47,460 nucleotides of DNA from JALZCH01 sp036400075 (lineage in GTDB: Bacteria > Acidobacteriota > Blastocatellia > Pyrinomonadales > Pyrinomonadaceae), in assembly GCA_036400075.1 (NCBI GenBank), contig DASWLV010000199.1:1-47460 (forward strand), given 5' to 3'. Below the pieces are notes generated by a model. It did no database searches. It saw only the letters and a list, made by a program, of their open reading frames with translations, and was not told the DNA's origin. The number at the start of each line of letters is the position of its first letter. Position 1 is the first letter of the stretch. A program made the position numbers and the translations under genes. This document shows positions 26,018-34,962 of this stretch, piece after piece.

Positions 26018-27037
26018 ATGATGATTCAACAATCAAAAACACTTGAATTAATCTTTTCCGTCAAAATATTTTTTCTTTCTTTTGTTATCTTAATTTTGTT
26101 TTGCGGTAATTCCACACAGGCGCAACAGAAGCCTTTATTACAGCGCGTCCGGGAAGCTGCAAAAAATCATTCTTCCACCAACAAAATTACGGTTTATTAT
26201 AGCCCGCAATATGAAAAGAAGGCTTTGGAACTGCGTTCGATGCTGGAAGATATGATGTTGTATTTTAACAATAAATTAAAAGTGAAAATGCATTTCACGC
26301 TCGCCGTTCTTGACGAGCAGCAATGGAATCGCGTCGTTAACACAATGCAGCGGCGCGATATATTTATGCTTGAAATGGAAAAACCTTCGGGACTTGAGCC
26401 GTTCAGTGTGCCATACGGTATTCCGCTTTCGTCAACGCCGCCGAATATCGTTTTCATTCCCGCTACAGCTAACAATCAACCAACCAAAAACGTTCTCAGC
26501 GTAAAATCAACCGCGCCGGAATTTGTTCTCAAAGTAATTAAAGCAAACAAATTGAGTTACGAAGAAGCGGCGGAAAAGATGCCTAACCTGATTGGGTTTC
26601 ACGAAATCGGGCATAACTACGTTGACGAATACGGCATTCATGCGACAAATCCGTGGCTGCGCGAATTTCTCGCTCATTATTTCGCTTATGCTTTTCTGAG
26701 TAAAAAATATCCGAAAACAGCCCGTTTGTTTTTCGCTTTGCACGAAGCTCTTATTGCGGGAATTAAACCAAAACACACTTCACTCGCAGATTTGAACAAT
26801 TTATCAACCCGCGTCGGCGCGGAAAATTATGGATGGTATCAAGCGCAGCTTCTGCGGATGGTCGCGCGAGTTTATAAGAAAAAGGGATTCTCGTTTATCA
26901 CGGAAATGAAAAATGCATTTCCAGCCAGTGAGAAAGATTCCGTTAATATGGAAGCCGGTTTACAGCGCCTGGAAAAAATTTATCCCGGATTTATTGAGTG
27001 GGCGAAAGATTTACGGAAAAGCAAATTTAACGGATGA
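26018..27037 (+). CDS. exported gluzincin-like metallopeptidase
   Basis: A 339-aa protein with a hydrophobic signal segment (about residues 10-35). The zinc motif HEIGH (195-199) is followed by Glu216 in NPWLRE, an HExxH-(16)-E pattern close to the gluzincin HExxH-(18)-E. I cannot name a family. The two ATG codons at 26018 and 26021 both follow GGAAAGG; either could be the start. It ends with ATGA overlap into a GNAT gene, so the two are coupled. Codon composition is like the surroundings. Confidence 0.7.
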   Translation: MMIQQSKTLELIFSVKIFFLSFVILILFCGNSTQAQQKPLLQRVREAAKNHSSTNKITVYYSPQYEKKALELRSMLEDMMLYFNNKLKVKMHFTLAVLDEQQWNRVVNTMQRRDIFMLEMEKPSGLEPFSVPYGIPLSSTPPNIVFIPATANNQPTKNVLSVKSTAPEFVLKVIKANKLSYEEAAEKMPNLIGFHEIGHNYVDEYGIHATNPWLREFLAHYFAYAFLSKKYPKTARLFFALHEALIAGIKPKHTSLADLNNLSTRVGAENYGWYQAQLLRMVARVYKKKGFSFITEMKNAFPASEKDSVNMEAGLQRLEKIYPGFIEWAKDLRKSKFNG

Positions 27038-27549
27038 TTCGACAAAATATTAATTTAATCGAGCCGACCGCTGATTTGGAAATAGAGTTTTTGACAATGG
27101 CTAAAGAATTTCAAGCAGCGGGGGATGAACGTTATAAATCGGCTTTGGAAAACTTTTCCGCTTATCTCGAACAAGCTTCAAAATACTCTCTCGGCATTGA
27201 TCTAAAGCCCCATCTTGTACCGCAAACTGAATTTTGGCTCGTTGACAGCGGCAAAATAGTTGCGAGCAGCAGATTGCGCCACCGGCTCACGCCCGCGCTT
27301 GAACGCGAAGGCGGACATATCGGCTACGCTGTTCGCCCGTCTGAGAGGCGCAAAGGCTATGGCACGCTGATTCTTGCATTAACGCTCGAAAAAGCTAAGA
27401 ATTTGGGTTTGAAAAAATTGTTGGTAACCTGTGACACAGACAATACGGGTTCGGCAAAAATTATCGAGAAAAATCGCGGCAAGCTCGCCGGTTACGAAAT
27501 TTCGGACAGAAGCGGCAAACAGATTTCGCGTTATTGGATCGAATTATAA
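27034..27549 (+). CDS. GNAT family N-acetyltransferase
   Basis: A 171-aa GNAT protein. Motif A is IGYAVRPSERRKGYGTLILALTL (about 96-118), with the Q/R-x-x-G-x-G/A core as RRKGYG. The tail LLVTCDTDNTGSAKIIEKN is the usual NxxS/AxxxxEK helix. The substrate is unknown; related proteins are annotated as acetyltransferases of small molecules. It overlaps the gluzincin gene by 4 nt and is followed directly by a GNAT remnant. Confidence 0.85.
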   Translation: MIRQNINLIEPTADLEIEFLTMAKEFQAAGDERYKSALENFSAYLEQASKYSLGIDLKPHLVPQTEFWLVDSGKIVASSRLRHRLTPALEREGGHIGYAVRPSERRKGYGTLILALTLEKAKNLGLKKLLVTCDTDNTGSAKIIEKNRGKLAGYEISDRSGKQISRYWIEL

Positions 27550-27804
27550 ATGGATTCTTCTGAAATGGAATTTATCATTCGCCCCGCAAAAGCCCGAGAT
27601 GCGGAAAGCATCGGAAAATTAGCCGCAGAATTTATCGAAATCGGCAAAGCTTTGAAGGGTTTGGCAAGCGAAATTTGCCTCGCGGCGGGCGGAACGCAAT
27701 TGTTTTAGTCGGTTTATGCGCCGAACAAAGACGAAATTCGATTTTATGAACGGCTCGGCGCACGATTCACACGAAATATGCTTTTTATGCGGCTCGATGT
27801 TTGA
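27550..27804 (+). pseudogene. GNAT acetyltransferase remnant
   Basis: One reading frame begins at ATG 27550 with a GNAT N-terminal beta strand and helix (EFIIRPAKARDAESIGKLAAEF) and continues directly into a segment typical of the domain's second half (GKALKGLASEI, then VYAPNKDEIRFYERLGARF). The central part of motif A is missing, so about 50-60 codons have been deleted. An in-frame TAG follows CAATTGTTT (near 27706), also inactivating. The frame ends at TGA 27802-27804, overlapping the alternative TTG start of the next gene. Confidence 0.72.
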
Positions 27805-27815
27805 ACGACGACTTT

Positions 27816-28916
27816 ATGGCAAATTTCATTCCCGGTCTTGAATTAAGCCGATTATTTTATCTTGAAGCGGTCAAGCCGATTCTCGACGCGGATTTTCCGG
27901 GTTTGCGTTACAGTGCCGCGCTCATCGGAGATGGTTCGGAAGTTTTGGGCTTTGATACGGAAATGTCCGCAGACCACGATTGGGGAGCGCGGTTGATGCT
28001 TTTTCTTGAAGAGGGCGATTTCGTTTGTTATGAAAAATCTATCAGCAATGTGTTGAGCCGCAAATTGCCGTTTAGATTTCTTGGGTTTTCGACAAATTTC
28101 GGTTTGCCCGATTTGAAAGATAACGGCACTCAATTGCTTGAAGAAATCGAAAGCGGCTCGGTCAATCATCGCATCAAGATTTTGACGATTCGCGGATTTT
28201 TTCTGGATTATTTGAATCTCGATTTGCGCGCGCCCATTGAAGCTGCCGATTGGCTGACGTTTCCCGAACAGAAATTGAGGGCGATCACGTCGGGTTCGAT
28301 TTATCACGATTCGTTAGATTTGCGAAAAACACTCGCGCAATTCGATTATTATCCGCACGATGTTTGGCTTTATCTGCTTGCTTCCGGCTGGAATCGAATC
28401 GGTCAGGAAGAGCATTTGATGGGACGCGCCGGAATTGTGGACGACGAAATCGGTTCCGCGATTATTGCTGCACGTTTGGTGCGCGATTTGATGCGGCTTT
28501 GTTTTTTGATGGAAAAACGATACGCGCCTTACCCGAAGTGGTTCGGCAAAGCGTTCTCCGAGCTAGAATGTGCGGAAGATTTGTCGCCGATTTTCAAAAA
28601 AGCGCTGTCGGCGGAAAGTTGGCAGGAGCGCGAAAAGTTTTTGGCGAAGGCTTACCAATATGTCGCCTTAATGCACAACCGACTTGAAATCACCGAGCCG
28701 ATTTCGGCAAAAGTTGATAATTTTTTCAGCCGCCCTTTTCTGGTGATTCATTTGCACGGAAAATTCGCCGACGAAATTTGCAAATGCATTAGCGATCCGG
28801 CGGTTAAACTTATCGCGGAAAAACCGCTCATCGGCAGCATTGACCAATTTAGCGACAGTACTGATATTTTATCCAATCCCAAATGGCGCACAATTTTAAG
28901 CAAATTATACGAGTGA
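27816..28916 (+). CDS. DUF4037 domain protein (nucleotidyltransferase-fold)
   Basis: A 366-aa protein. The region GDGSEVLGFDTEMSADHDWGAR (about 35-56) matches the DUF4037 pattern, which resembles a nucleotidyltransferase site with an acidic DHD motif. A long helical C-terminal part follows. The start is ATG 27816, with no good Shine-Dalgarno; the upstream TTG at 27801 overlaps the GNAT remnant. The function is unknown. It is one of three nucleotidyltransferase-fold genes in this half of the window. Confidence 0.7.
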   Translation: MANFIPGLELSRLFYLEAVKPILDADFPGLRYSAALIGDGSEVLGFDTEMSADHDWGARLMLFLEEGDFVCYEKSISNVLSRKLPFRFLGFSTNFGLPDLKDNGTQLLEEIESGSVNHRIKILTIRGFFLDYLNLDLRAPIEAADWLTFPEQKLRAITSGSIYHDSLDLRKTLAQFDYYPHDVWLYLLASGWNRIGQEEHLMGRAGIVDDEIGSAIIAARLVRDLMRLCFLMEKRYAPYPKWFGKAFSELECAEDLSPIFKKALSAESWQEREKFLAKAYQYVALMHNRLEITEPISAKVDNFFSRPFLVIHLHGKFADEICKCISDPAVKLIAEKPLIGSIDQFSDSTDILSNPKWRTILSKLYE

Positions 28917-28971
28917 AAACTCGACTTTTTTTTAATGAAGAAAACATCGTCAGCTACATCAAGGAGAGATT

Positions 28972-29163
28972 ATGAGCCAGGAAACGCAGCCGATCAGAAT
29001 CGAAACCGGCGAAGAAGTGGCGCTTGAGTTAATGAAATTCATCGCCGAAAAGGAAAACAAAGCCCTTGAGCCGGACGCGGTGAGAGATTATTACCTCGAT
29101 TTATTCATTGAATGCGCGCACGCAGTTTATAACGGCGAGCGATTGCCGAAAGACGAAGAGTAA
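28972..29163 (+). CDS. small acidic protein, unknown function
   Basis: A 63-aa protein I do not recognise. It is acidic, with no membrane segment, and probably forms two helices (GEEVALELMKFIAEKENK and DYYLDLFIECAHAVYNG). CAAGGAGAGATT directly precedes the ATG, which makes it a credible gene. It lies 55 bp after the DUF4037 gene and 41 bp before the DUF4440-RidA gene. Confidence 0.65.
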   Translation: MSQETQPIRIETGEEVALELMKFIAEKENKALEPDAVRDYYLDLFIECAHAVYNGERLPKDEE

Positions 29164-29204
29164 TCGGCTTTAATGAGAAAAACCGCCGTTTGAGGAAATT
29201 TAAT

Positions 29205-30068
29205 ATGAAAAAAATCCTAATTGGACTCGCAGTTATTTTTACCACTTTTCAAACCGCCCCGGCGCAAACGGCGAGCGGTGCGGCAGTCAATCCTAAAATC
29301 GAACAAGAATTATTAAAAGCTAATCGTGAATACGACGCGGCGATTGTTGCAGGCGACGCTAACGTGCTCGACAAAATTTTTGCCGATGAGTTCGTTTATA
29401 CAAACCAGGACGGCGAAGTTCGGGACAAAGCCCAACAATTGGCTTTCGCGCGTTCCGGCGATTTGAAGCTCGAATCGGGTACAAGCGATCAAGTAAAAGT
29501 GCGCGTTTACGGCAATATGGCGGTGATGACCGGTCGTTTTACGGCAAAAGGTCAATTTAAAGGCAAAAGTTTGGAAATCAATGAACGATACACCGCCGTT
29601 TGGATCAAACAAAACGGGCGCTGGCGTCTTGTCGCAGAGCAAGGAAATTTTATTAAACCGCAGTCAAAAGACCTGGGTAAAATTTCTTCGGTCAATTATT
29701 ACATTGCCGAGGAAAGAAAAAATTTGAATCGCCCGTATTCTGACGCAGTGAAAGTCGGAAACACGCTTTATCTTTCAGGCGCAATCGGAACGATGCGCGG
29801 GACGAATCAACTCATTACAGGCGGCATCGAAGCCGAAACGCGCCAGACATTGGAAAACATCAAGCAAACGCTCGAAGCAAACGGGTCTTCTCTAAACGAA
29901 GTCGTCAAATGCACGGTAATGCTCGCGGATATTAGCGAATGGGACAAAATGAATGCAATTTATCGAACCTATTTTCCGAACAATCGTCCGGCGCGTAGCT
30001 CGCTCGGCGTAAATGGTTTGGTGTTGAATGCTCGCGTCGAGATTGAATGTATTGCTGCGATTCGATGA
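29205..30068 (+). CDS. secreted fusion of DUF4440 (NTF2-like) and RidA domains
   Basis: A 287-aa protein started at ATG 29205, which has GAGGAAA upstream; the frame extends to TTG 29190. A signal peptide (MKKILIGLAVIFTTFQTAPAQ) is followed by an NTF2-like DUF4440 domain (about 35-150; ANREYDAAIVAGD, FADEFVYTNQDGEVRD, GRWRLVAEQGNF) and a RidA/YjgF domain (about 170-287; YSDAVKVGNTLYLSGAIG, RQTLENIKQTLEANGSS, RVEIECIAAI). RidA proteins usually are cytoplasmic imine deaminases; export and this fusion are unusual. Both domains look complete. The conserved RidA arginine lies in VLNARVEIECIA. Confidence 0.82.
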   Translation: MKKILIGLAVIFTTFQTAPAQTASGAAVNPKIEQELLKANREYDAAIVAGDANVLDKIFADEFVYTNQDGEVRDKAQQLAFARSGDLKLESGTSDQVKVRVYGNMAVMTGRFTAKGQFKGKSLEINERYTAVWIKQNGRWRLVAEQGNFIKPQSKDLGKISSVNYYIAEERKNLNRPYSDAVKVGNTLYLSGAIGTMRGTNQLITGGIEAETRQTLENIKQTLEANGSSLNEVVKCTVMLADISEWDKMNAIYRTYFPNNRPARSSLGVNGLVLNARVEIECIAAIR

Positions 30069-30095
30069 AATGAATTTGCAAGCTGTTTCAAAATT

Positions 30096-30665
30096 ATGTT
30101 CGATCACCCCATAAAACTCGCGTCTTTGATGCGCGAATTCGAGCCGGATTGGTTTGTGGCGGGCGGTTGGGCGATTGATCTATTTCTGGAAAAGGAAACA
30201 CGCCCGCACGAAGACATTGAAATCGCCATTTTTCGGCGCGACCAATTGGCTTTGCAGAATTATCTTCAGGGCTGGCATTTGCAAAAGGTAGAAAACGGCA
30301 TTTTGTTCGATTGGAAAAAAGACGATTTTCTCGAACTGCCGATTTTTGAGATTCATTGTTTCAATGAAAAGAACGGTCTGGCAAATTTTGAAGTTTTGCT
30401 GAATGAAACAAACGGCAAAGATTGGATTTTTCGTCGAAATGAAATCATCACCAAACCGCTTTCCGAATTACATTCGGAATCAAATAATGGGATAAAATTT
30501 TTGCGCCCTGAAGTGGTTTTGCTTTATAAATCGAAAAATCCGAGAGAAAAAGACGAGCGTGATTTTCTGGCAGCCGTAAATTATCTTGATAATGAAAGTA
30601 GAAAGTGGTTGAGAAATGCGCTTTCGGTTTGCTATTCGCAGCATCAATGGCTGCAAAGTCTTTGA
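30096..30665 (+). CDS. nucleotidyltransferase domain protein
   Basis: A 189-aa protein with the nucleotidyltransferase core VAGGWAIDLFL, then TRPHEDIEIAIF, i.e. a GG-x-D-x-D-type site. Proteins of this type are related to aminoglycoside and lincosamide nucleotidyltransferases and to AbiEii-like toxins. A later segment LRPEVVLLYKSKNPREKDERDF is typical of the family. The substrate is unknown. It follows the RidA fusion by 27 bp on the same strand. Confidence 0.75.
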   Translation: MFDHPIKLASLMREFEPDWFVAGGWAIDLFLEKETRPHEDIEIAIFRRDQLALQNYLQGWHLQKVENGILFDWKKDDFLELPIFEIHCFNEKNGLANFEVLLNETNGKDWIFRRNEIITKPLSELHSESNNGIKFLRPEVVLLYKSKNPREKDERDFLAAVNYLDNESRKWLRNALSVCYSQHQWLQSL

Positions 30666-30762
30666 GAATTTTGAATGAAGAATGCATTAAAGCGCATTTT
30701 CACTGAGTTACACCGAGTATTTTGGAGTTATTTTGAGCTTAGGATCAGGTTGAATGCAAAAA

Positions 30763-30793
30763 CTACTACTGACTCACACTGAGTCAGTAGTAG
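30763..30793 (+). terminator. 14-bp hairpin, likely terminator
   Basis: CTACTACTGACTCA pairs perfectly with TGAGTCAGTAGTAG around CAC. A short T-rich stretch (ATACATTTTT) follows. It lies between the plus-strand nucleotidyltransferase gene and the convergent lysozyme-like gene. The rest of 30666-30858 shows nothing else. Confidence 0.6.
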
Positions 30794-30858
30794 ATACATT
30801 TTTAGATACAGCAGGCTTCTGGAAACTGAGACAGCCTCTTAATTAATAAATGTTTTTG

Positions 30859-31470
30859 TTACTTTATTGCAGCTATAAGCACTTCATCAAAGCGGCGAGC
30901 TATATCGGCTATGAGATGAGCTTTATCGTGTCCGTTGATGATTGTCCTGGCATTTTCGTAATCAGGAGGCGCGCCGTCTTTGATAAAATTTCCAAGCTTC
31001 TTGCCTGTAAACCAGCCATCAATCATTCCCTGAATTGCTATCTCGTATGCCAATTCGGGAGTTTTCGCGCGATCGGGATCGGTCAATAAATCAACGCCTG
31101 TTAATGTTTTTGCTTTTGTATAGTTCCTGCGCCCCGTAACCTGTACATATCCGCGCCCGTGAAACAGAGCGCCGTCGCCCGGCTGCGTATTGCCCAGCGT
31201 CTTTCCAACCCTTGTCTGCGGACCGTACCGCGAATTAAAATAAGCGTCGGAGCCGTGTTCGTCGATCGGCTTCATCGTGTGGGCGGTTTCCCATTTGAAG
31301 GTCGCCAGACAGTATGCCAATTGCCGCCGGTCGGTTTCGCTGCCGGAAAAACGATTGTCCTTTTCTATTAAGGTCAGCAAAACTTCAATCGCATCCACCA
31401 AATCCTGAGTCAATGCGCCGAAGCGCGTGCGATAGCCGTCAAAAAAATTTTTATGGTCAAAGGTAAACAT
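30859..31470 (-). CDS. GH19-like peptidoglycan or chitin hydrolase
   Basis: A 203-aa protein resembling phage-type GH19 chitinase/endolysin domains. Supporting segments are RRQLAYCLATFKWETAHTMKP with the catalytic-region Glu, FHGRGYVQVTGRRNYTKA, and the C-terminal MIDGWFTGKKL. There is no signal peptide, as in phage endolysins and secretion-system effectors. A good AGGAGAG site precedes the ATG. It is the last gene of a three-gene minus-strand operon with a phospholipase D-like and a patatin gene, 47 bp after the former. Confidence 0.78.
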   Translation of the reverse strand: MFTFDHKNFFDGYRTRFGALTQDLVDAIEVLLTLIEKDNRFSGSETDRRQLAYCLATFKWETAHTMKPIDEHGSDAYFNSRYGPQTRVGKTLGNTQPGDGALFHGRGYVQVTGRRNYTKAKTLTGVDLLTDPDRAKTPELAYEIAIQGMIDGWFTGKKLGNFIKDGAPPDYENARTIINGHDKAHLIADIARRFDEVLIAAIK

Positions 31471-31517
31471 TGCGGTTCTCTCCTGAAGATTAAATTTAAT
31501 TTCCTGCGCTTTAAAGA

Positions 31518-33311
31518 TTAAATAGTTCCGGCAAACATCCGCCGGTCTTTTTCCTCGTTGCTGTCTTTAACGTAATATTCGTCCGACCAGCTATCATCCT
31601 CGATTAATCCAATCGGTTTTGATTTGTCTTTTGAAGCCGCCGCTTTGGCGCGAAAATGATAGTGCTCGAACATTCGCATAAACTCGGTCACGTAAATATC
31701 CGCGACGGCGGAGTATCCGCGAATTATCATCGTATTTGAATCGTTAACTTCGGTCGAATTGTTTGAGAAATTTGCCGAACCCGTCACGATAATCGGGTCT
31801 GAACCGAACGGGTCAACCAGAATTATTTTGGAATGAATGTGAATTCCGGCGTGATGAAAAGATTCTTTTCCTTCGAGCAGCTTGCCCTGAAAATCGTGCA
31901 GCGGCGAAGCGAGCGTGGTGGCGACGGCAATCGAATCCGACGGATCGCCTTCGATAATGTGAACTTCTTCGCCTTTTCCAAGACTTCCCAGTTTATCGAG
32001 CAGAAAAAATCTGAGCGCGTCGGGATTTTTCTTGGTCAAAGCAGCCAGAATAATCGGCGACAGCGCAAAAGGAGCGGAAACCATCAGGCAACGGGCGTTT
32101 TCGCACAAAGCCGCGTAAAGATGCAGCATCGTGTCGTTGCTTTGCGGCGAGAGAATCGGGAAAACTTTATGCTCGCTGGGCAAAAGCAGCGAAACCGGGC
32201 TGATCGCGCCGAGAGCGTGTTTTATCGTCGAGGCGTCGGCATCATCGTGCAAAAGCTGAAAATATTGGTCATAAATTCCGGCGACCTCCGGTTCATAAAT
32301 CGCGTGACCGACATTTAATTGACCGTAGATTCCGCCGTCAGTCCAATTTGTCGAACCCGTCCAGACCGCCGTCGGAACGGGTTTTTCGCCGTCATTTTTG
32401 AGCAGGACGACGAATTTGTTGTGCATAATGGCGTCCTGCGGATTTGCTTTGCGCGGCTTGACGACCGGCTTTTGATTGTTTGCGGCGAGCGCCGCGTCGT
32501 CTAGTCCGGCGGCTTTGATTGCTGCTTCGTTTTTAGAAGCGGTTTTATCTTTCTCGTTTTTTTGACGGCGATGATAGACGACCTGAACGTCAACTCCGCG
32601 CTTGACCGCTTCTTTGATTCCCTGAAGCAATTCGGGTTTTTGAAACTCGTAAATCGCGGCGTGCAGAGCGTCGCCCTTTTCGGCTTTTCTCAAAAACGCC
32701 AGAATCGCTTCTTCCAACCCCATCGAAAGCCAGGCGCGCGCTTCATTTGCTTCTTCGGTGTCGGCATCTACTAGCTTTGCCGTGCGGGCTTTCCGGTCGT
32801 CTTCCGGTTCGCGGTCAATTGTTTTCAGATTCGGAAACTTCATCTCGAAAGTGTGACTCGCCGCCGCGCCGCGATTGAAGAAAATCGCAGTCTCTTCATT
32901 ATTCGGGTCTTCGGTTGTAATTTCGATCTCGACCCCGTTTTGCAAATCCGGGCGAGTCGTCAAAGCGCCCGGCTTTCCGTATTGCGGGACGACTTTGTAG
33001 CGATAAGTGTGCGCCGGTTCGAGCGTGTAATCGCCCCAGCGAAACTTTTGCAAAGGAGCTTGGTCGGTAGTCGCGAAATGCTGATCTTCTTTTAAAGGAA
33101 TGCTCGGAAAATGCAATAAATTGGGCAGCCATTCGGATTTTCGCTGGTTTTCGGGCAATGGGGGTTCCGCCATTCCCAAATCGGTTCGCTGAATTGAAAA
33201 TCCGAGACATCCCTGACGTTTATTTTCCTGCAAATCAATTGCCAGGATAGCGTTGCGCGTTCCGGCTATGACGCGCAGTGTCAAACCGTTTTTTGTCGTG
33301 CTGGCTCTCAT
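31518..33311 (-). CDS. phospholipase D-like protein
   Basis: A 597-aa protein with two PLD modules. HKD-type motifs occur as HNKFVVLL (His297, Lys299; the Asp position is Leu304, so the first motif is degenerate) and HSKIILVD (His493, Lys495, Asp500), each followed by GS-x-N: GSTNWT and GSANFS. The N-terminal 150 residues are beta-rich and unknown. No signal peptide is seen. PLD-family enzymes hydrolyse phospholipids or phosphodiester bonds. AAAGGAGAAAG precedes the ATG. It lies between the patatin and GH19-like genes (61 and 47 bp gaps). Confidence 0.82.
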   Translation of the reverse strand: MRASTTKNGLTLRVIAGTRNAILAIDLQENKRQGCLGFSIQRTDLGMAEPPLPENQRKSEWLPNLLHFPSIPLKEDQHFATTDQAPLQKFRWGDYTLEPAHTYRYKVVPQYGKPGALTTRPDLQNGVEIEITTEDPNNEETAIFFNRGAAASHTFEMKFPNLKTIDREPEDDRKARTAKLVDADTEEANEARAWLSMGLEEAILAFLRKAEKGDALHAAIYEFQKPELLQGIKEAVKRGVDVQVVYHRRQKNEKDKTASKNEAAIKAAGLDDAALAANNQKPVVKPRKANPQDAIMHNKFVVLLKNDGEKPVPTAVWTGSTNWTDGGIYGQLNVGHAIYEPEVAGIYDQYFQLLHDDADASTIKHALGAISPVSLLLPSEHKVFPILSPQSNDTMLHLYAALCENARCLMVSAPFALSPIILAALTKKNPDALRFFLLDKLGSLGKGEEVHIIEGDPSDSIAVATTLASPLHDFQGKLLEGKESFHHAGIHIHSKIILVDPFGSDPIIVTGSANFSNNSTEVNDSNTMIIRGYSAVADIYVTEFMRMFEHYHFRAKAAASKDKSKPIGLIEDDSWSDEYYVKDSNEEKDRRMFAGTI

Positions 33312-33372
33312 TTCTTTCTCCTTTTGTCTTTCGTCCGCTAAGTTGCCGATGCTTCTTCAATTCGCCGGAGTT

Positions 33373-34962
33373 TTATTCCGACTCCGTTTGTTTGAGAGAA
33401 AACGGGTCTTGATTTAGCGTCTGCCACAATTCAAAAGCCTTCTGATACAAATGCGACGCCGGCGATTGCGGATTTGCCAGTTCATCGGCGCGGCATTCGA
33501 GCAAATATCTGAGGATATTGAAACATACGGTCGCCTGCCCGCAGGCGATCAAATTATTTAAATCTTTTTCGTCAAAAAACCAGAGATTTGTCGGATAATC
33601 TGTTGCCTTTGCAGCCGATTCGCGCAGAGCCTCGGAGGGAATCAGATTCTTTTCGCGCACAGCCGCTCCGTAACGGGCTTCGTCAACGAGATCGTAAATC
33701 AGATTCGATCTGACTTTGTTTTGATATTTCGGATAAACGTTAACGTCTTTGTAAACCAGATCGCGAATCCGTTTCATAAAAATCGAAGACGACATCGCGA
33801 TTAAAGACGACAGGCGCGCTTCGAGCAAATTGACCAGCTCGGAAACGGTAATATTCCGCAAAAACTTCCACAAATCCGACCGCGTCATATTGTACACCGT
33901 TTTCTGCAGCTCGATGAATTTCACTCTCAGCCAAATCAATGCGAAGGCGACCGTGGCGGCAAATACAATCGGAATTATGTAAACAAATATTGCTTCGAGA
34001 ACGGAAAAATCGGGTCTATACAAAGCGCGAACAAACGAAAGAGCGACGCTGACGATTGTCACGAGCGAAATTATCAGCAGAATCCAGCCGATTGCCGCCA
34101 CCGCTCGAAACGTTAAGCGGAAATATTGTCGCTCCGGCGGGAATTCGTAAATGGAATCGCTCCGGCGGTCTGTATCGGAAATTAAAAACAATCCGACCTC
34201 AGTTCCTTTCCGATGATACACATCCAAAACGCTGTCAACGCCCTGATTGTCGAAAATACCTCCGTCCATCAAACAAACCGGAATGTTAAAAACCGGATGA
34301 GCTTTATCGGCATCGAGGCTGTCGCGAACAGTTTCCAGACTAATTCGTCCCCAATCAAAATCATCCGGGAAACGAATCGGTTCAAACGCCGAAGGAAAAC
34401 ACGAAGACGCAGCGACAATATCCGCCAGCCTGACATCGGCGGCGATTTCCTTGTTAATTTGAGCAAATCTGTTGCCGACGACGGTTCCGACGCTCCTGCT
34501 TTTGCCAAAGCGAAACGAAACGCCGTTGCGGAAATCGGTGGCATTGAAAATCAGCTCGGAAAGCCTCTCATCCTCGCATTCAAGCAATAATCGCAAACGG
34601 CGATCACCTAAAAAGGCGGAATGAGCGTAAACTTCCGCTGCGCCTTTGATTAAGCTAGGCTGTGTGCGTACGGCTGCTTTTGTCGAGAGATTTTCAATCG
34701 CTCCGGCAACGACGTTGTTCTCGCGCAGGAATACATAGAGCAAGTCGTAAAATTCGTTAAACGGCTTCCTTTCGGCAACGCTGACGGCATACCACACTCC
34801 CGTGATAGTTCCGCCCGAAACAGTTGAGATAACTTTTAGCGAATCGAGCAAATCGAGTCGTCTGAGCATATCGAGCGTTCCTAAATGAAAAGCAGCCGCG
34901 CGATAGCCGCCGCCCGAAAGCGAAAGTGCGATCTCACCGAACGGATTGGCGTTAGATGTCAT
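33373..34962 (-). CDS. patatin-like phospholipase with central membrane helices
   Basis: A 529-aa protein. The patatin domain has the oxyanion motif SGGGYRAAAFHLG (about 16-28), the nucleophile Ser49 in STVSGG, and the Asp of LMDGGIF (233-235), so Ser/Asp are complete. AASSCFPSAFEP is also typical. Two hydrophobic segments (about 284-312 and 320-345) split the protein, followed by a helical C terminus. It is the first gene of the operon with PLD-like and GH19-like genes. Export is not signalled at the N terminus. The upstream site is weak (GAGAAACC). Confidence 0.82.
   Translation of the reverse strand: MTSNANPFGEIALSLSGGGYRAAAFHLGTLDMLRRLDLLDSLKVISTVSGGTITGVWYAVSVAERKPFNEFYDLLYVFLRENNVVAGAIENLSTKAAVRTQPSLIKGAAEVYAHSAFLGDRRLRLLLECEDERLSELIFNATDFRNGVSFRFGKSRSVGTVVGNRFAQINKEIAADVRLADIVAASSCFPSAFEPIRFPDDFDWGRISLETVRDSLDADKAHPVFNIPVCLMDGGIFDNQGVDSVLDVYHRKGTEVGLFLISDTDRRSDSIYEFPPERQYFRLTFRAVAAIGWILLIISLVTIVSVALSFVRALYRPDFSVLEAIFVYIIPIVFAATVAFALIWLRVKFIELQKTVYNMTRSDLWKFLRNITVSELVNLLEARLSSLIAMSSSIFMKRIRDLVYKDVNVYPKYQNKVRSNLIYDLVDEARYGAAVREKNLIPSEALRESAAKATDYPTNLWFFDEKDLNNLIACGQATVCFNILRYLLECRADELANPQSPASHLYQKAFELWQTLNQDPFSLKQTESE

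Noticed and set aside
30763..30793. Perfect inverted repeat as an attachment site or IS end
   Set aside because: No transposase or integrase and no matching partner end nearby; a terminator between convergent genes explains it.
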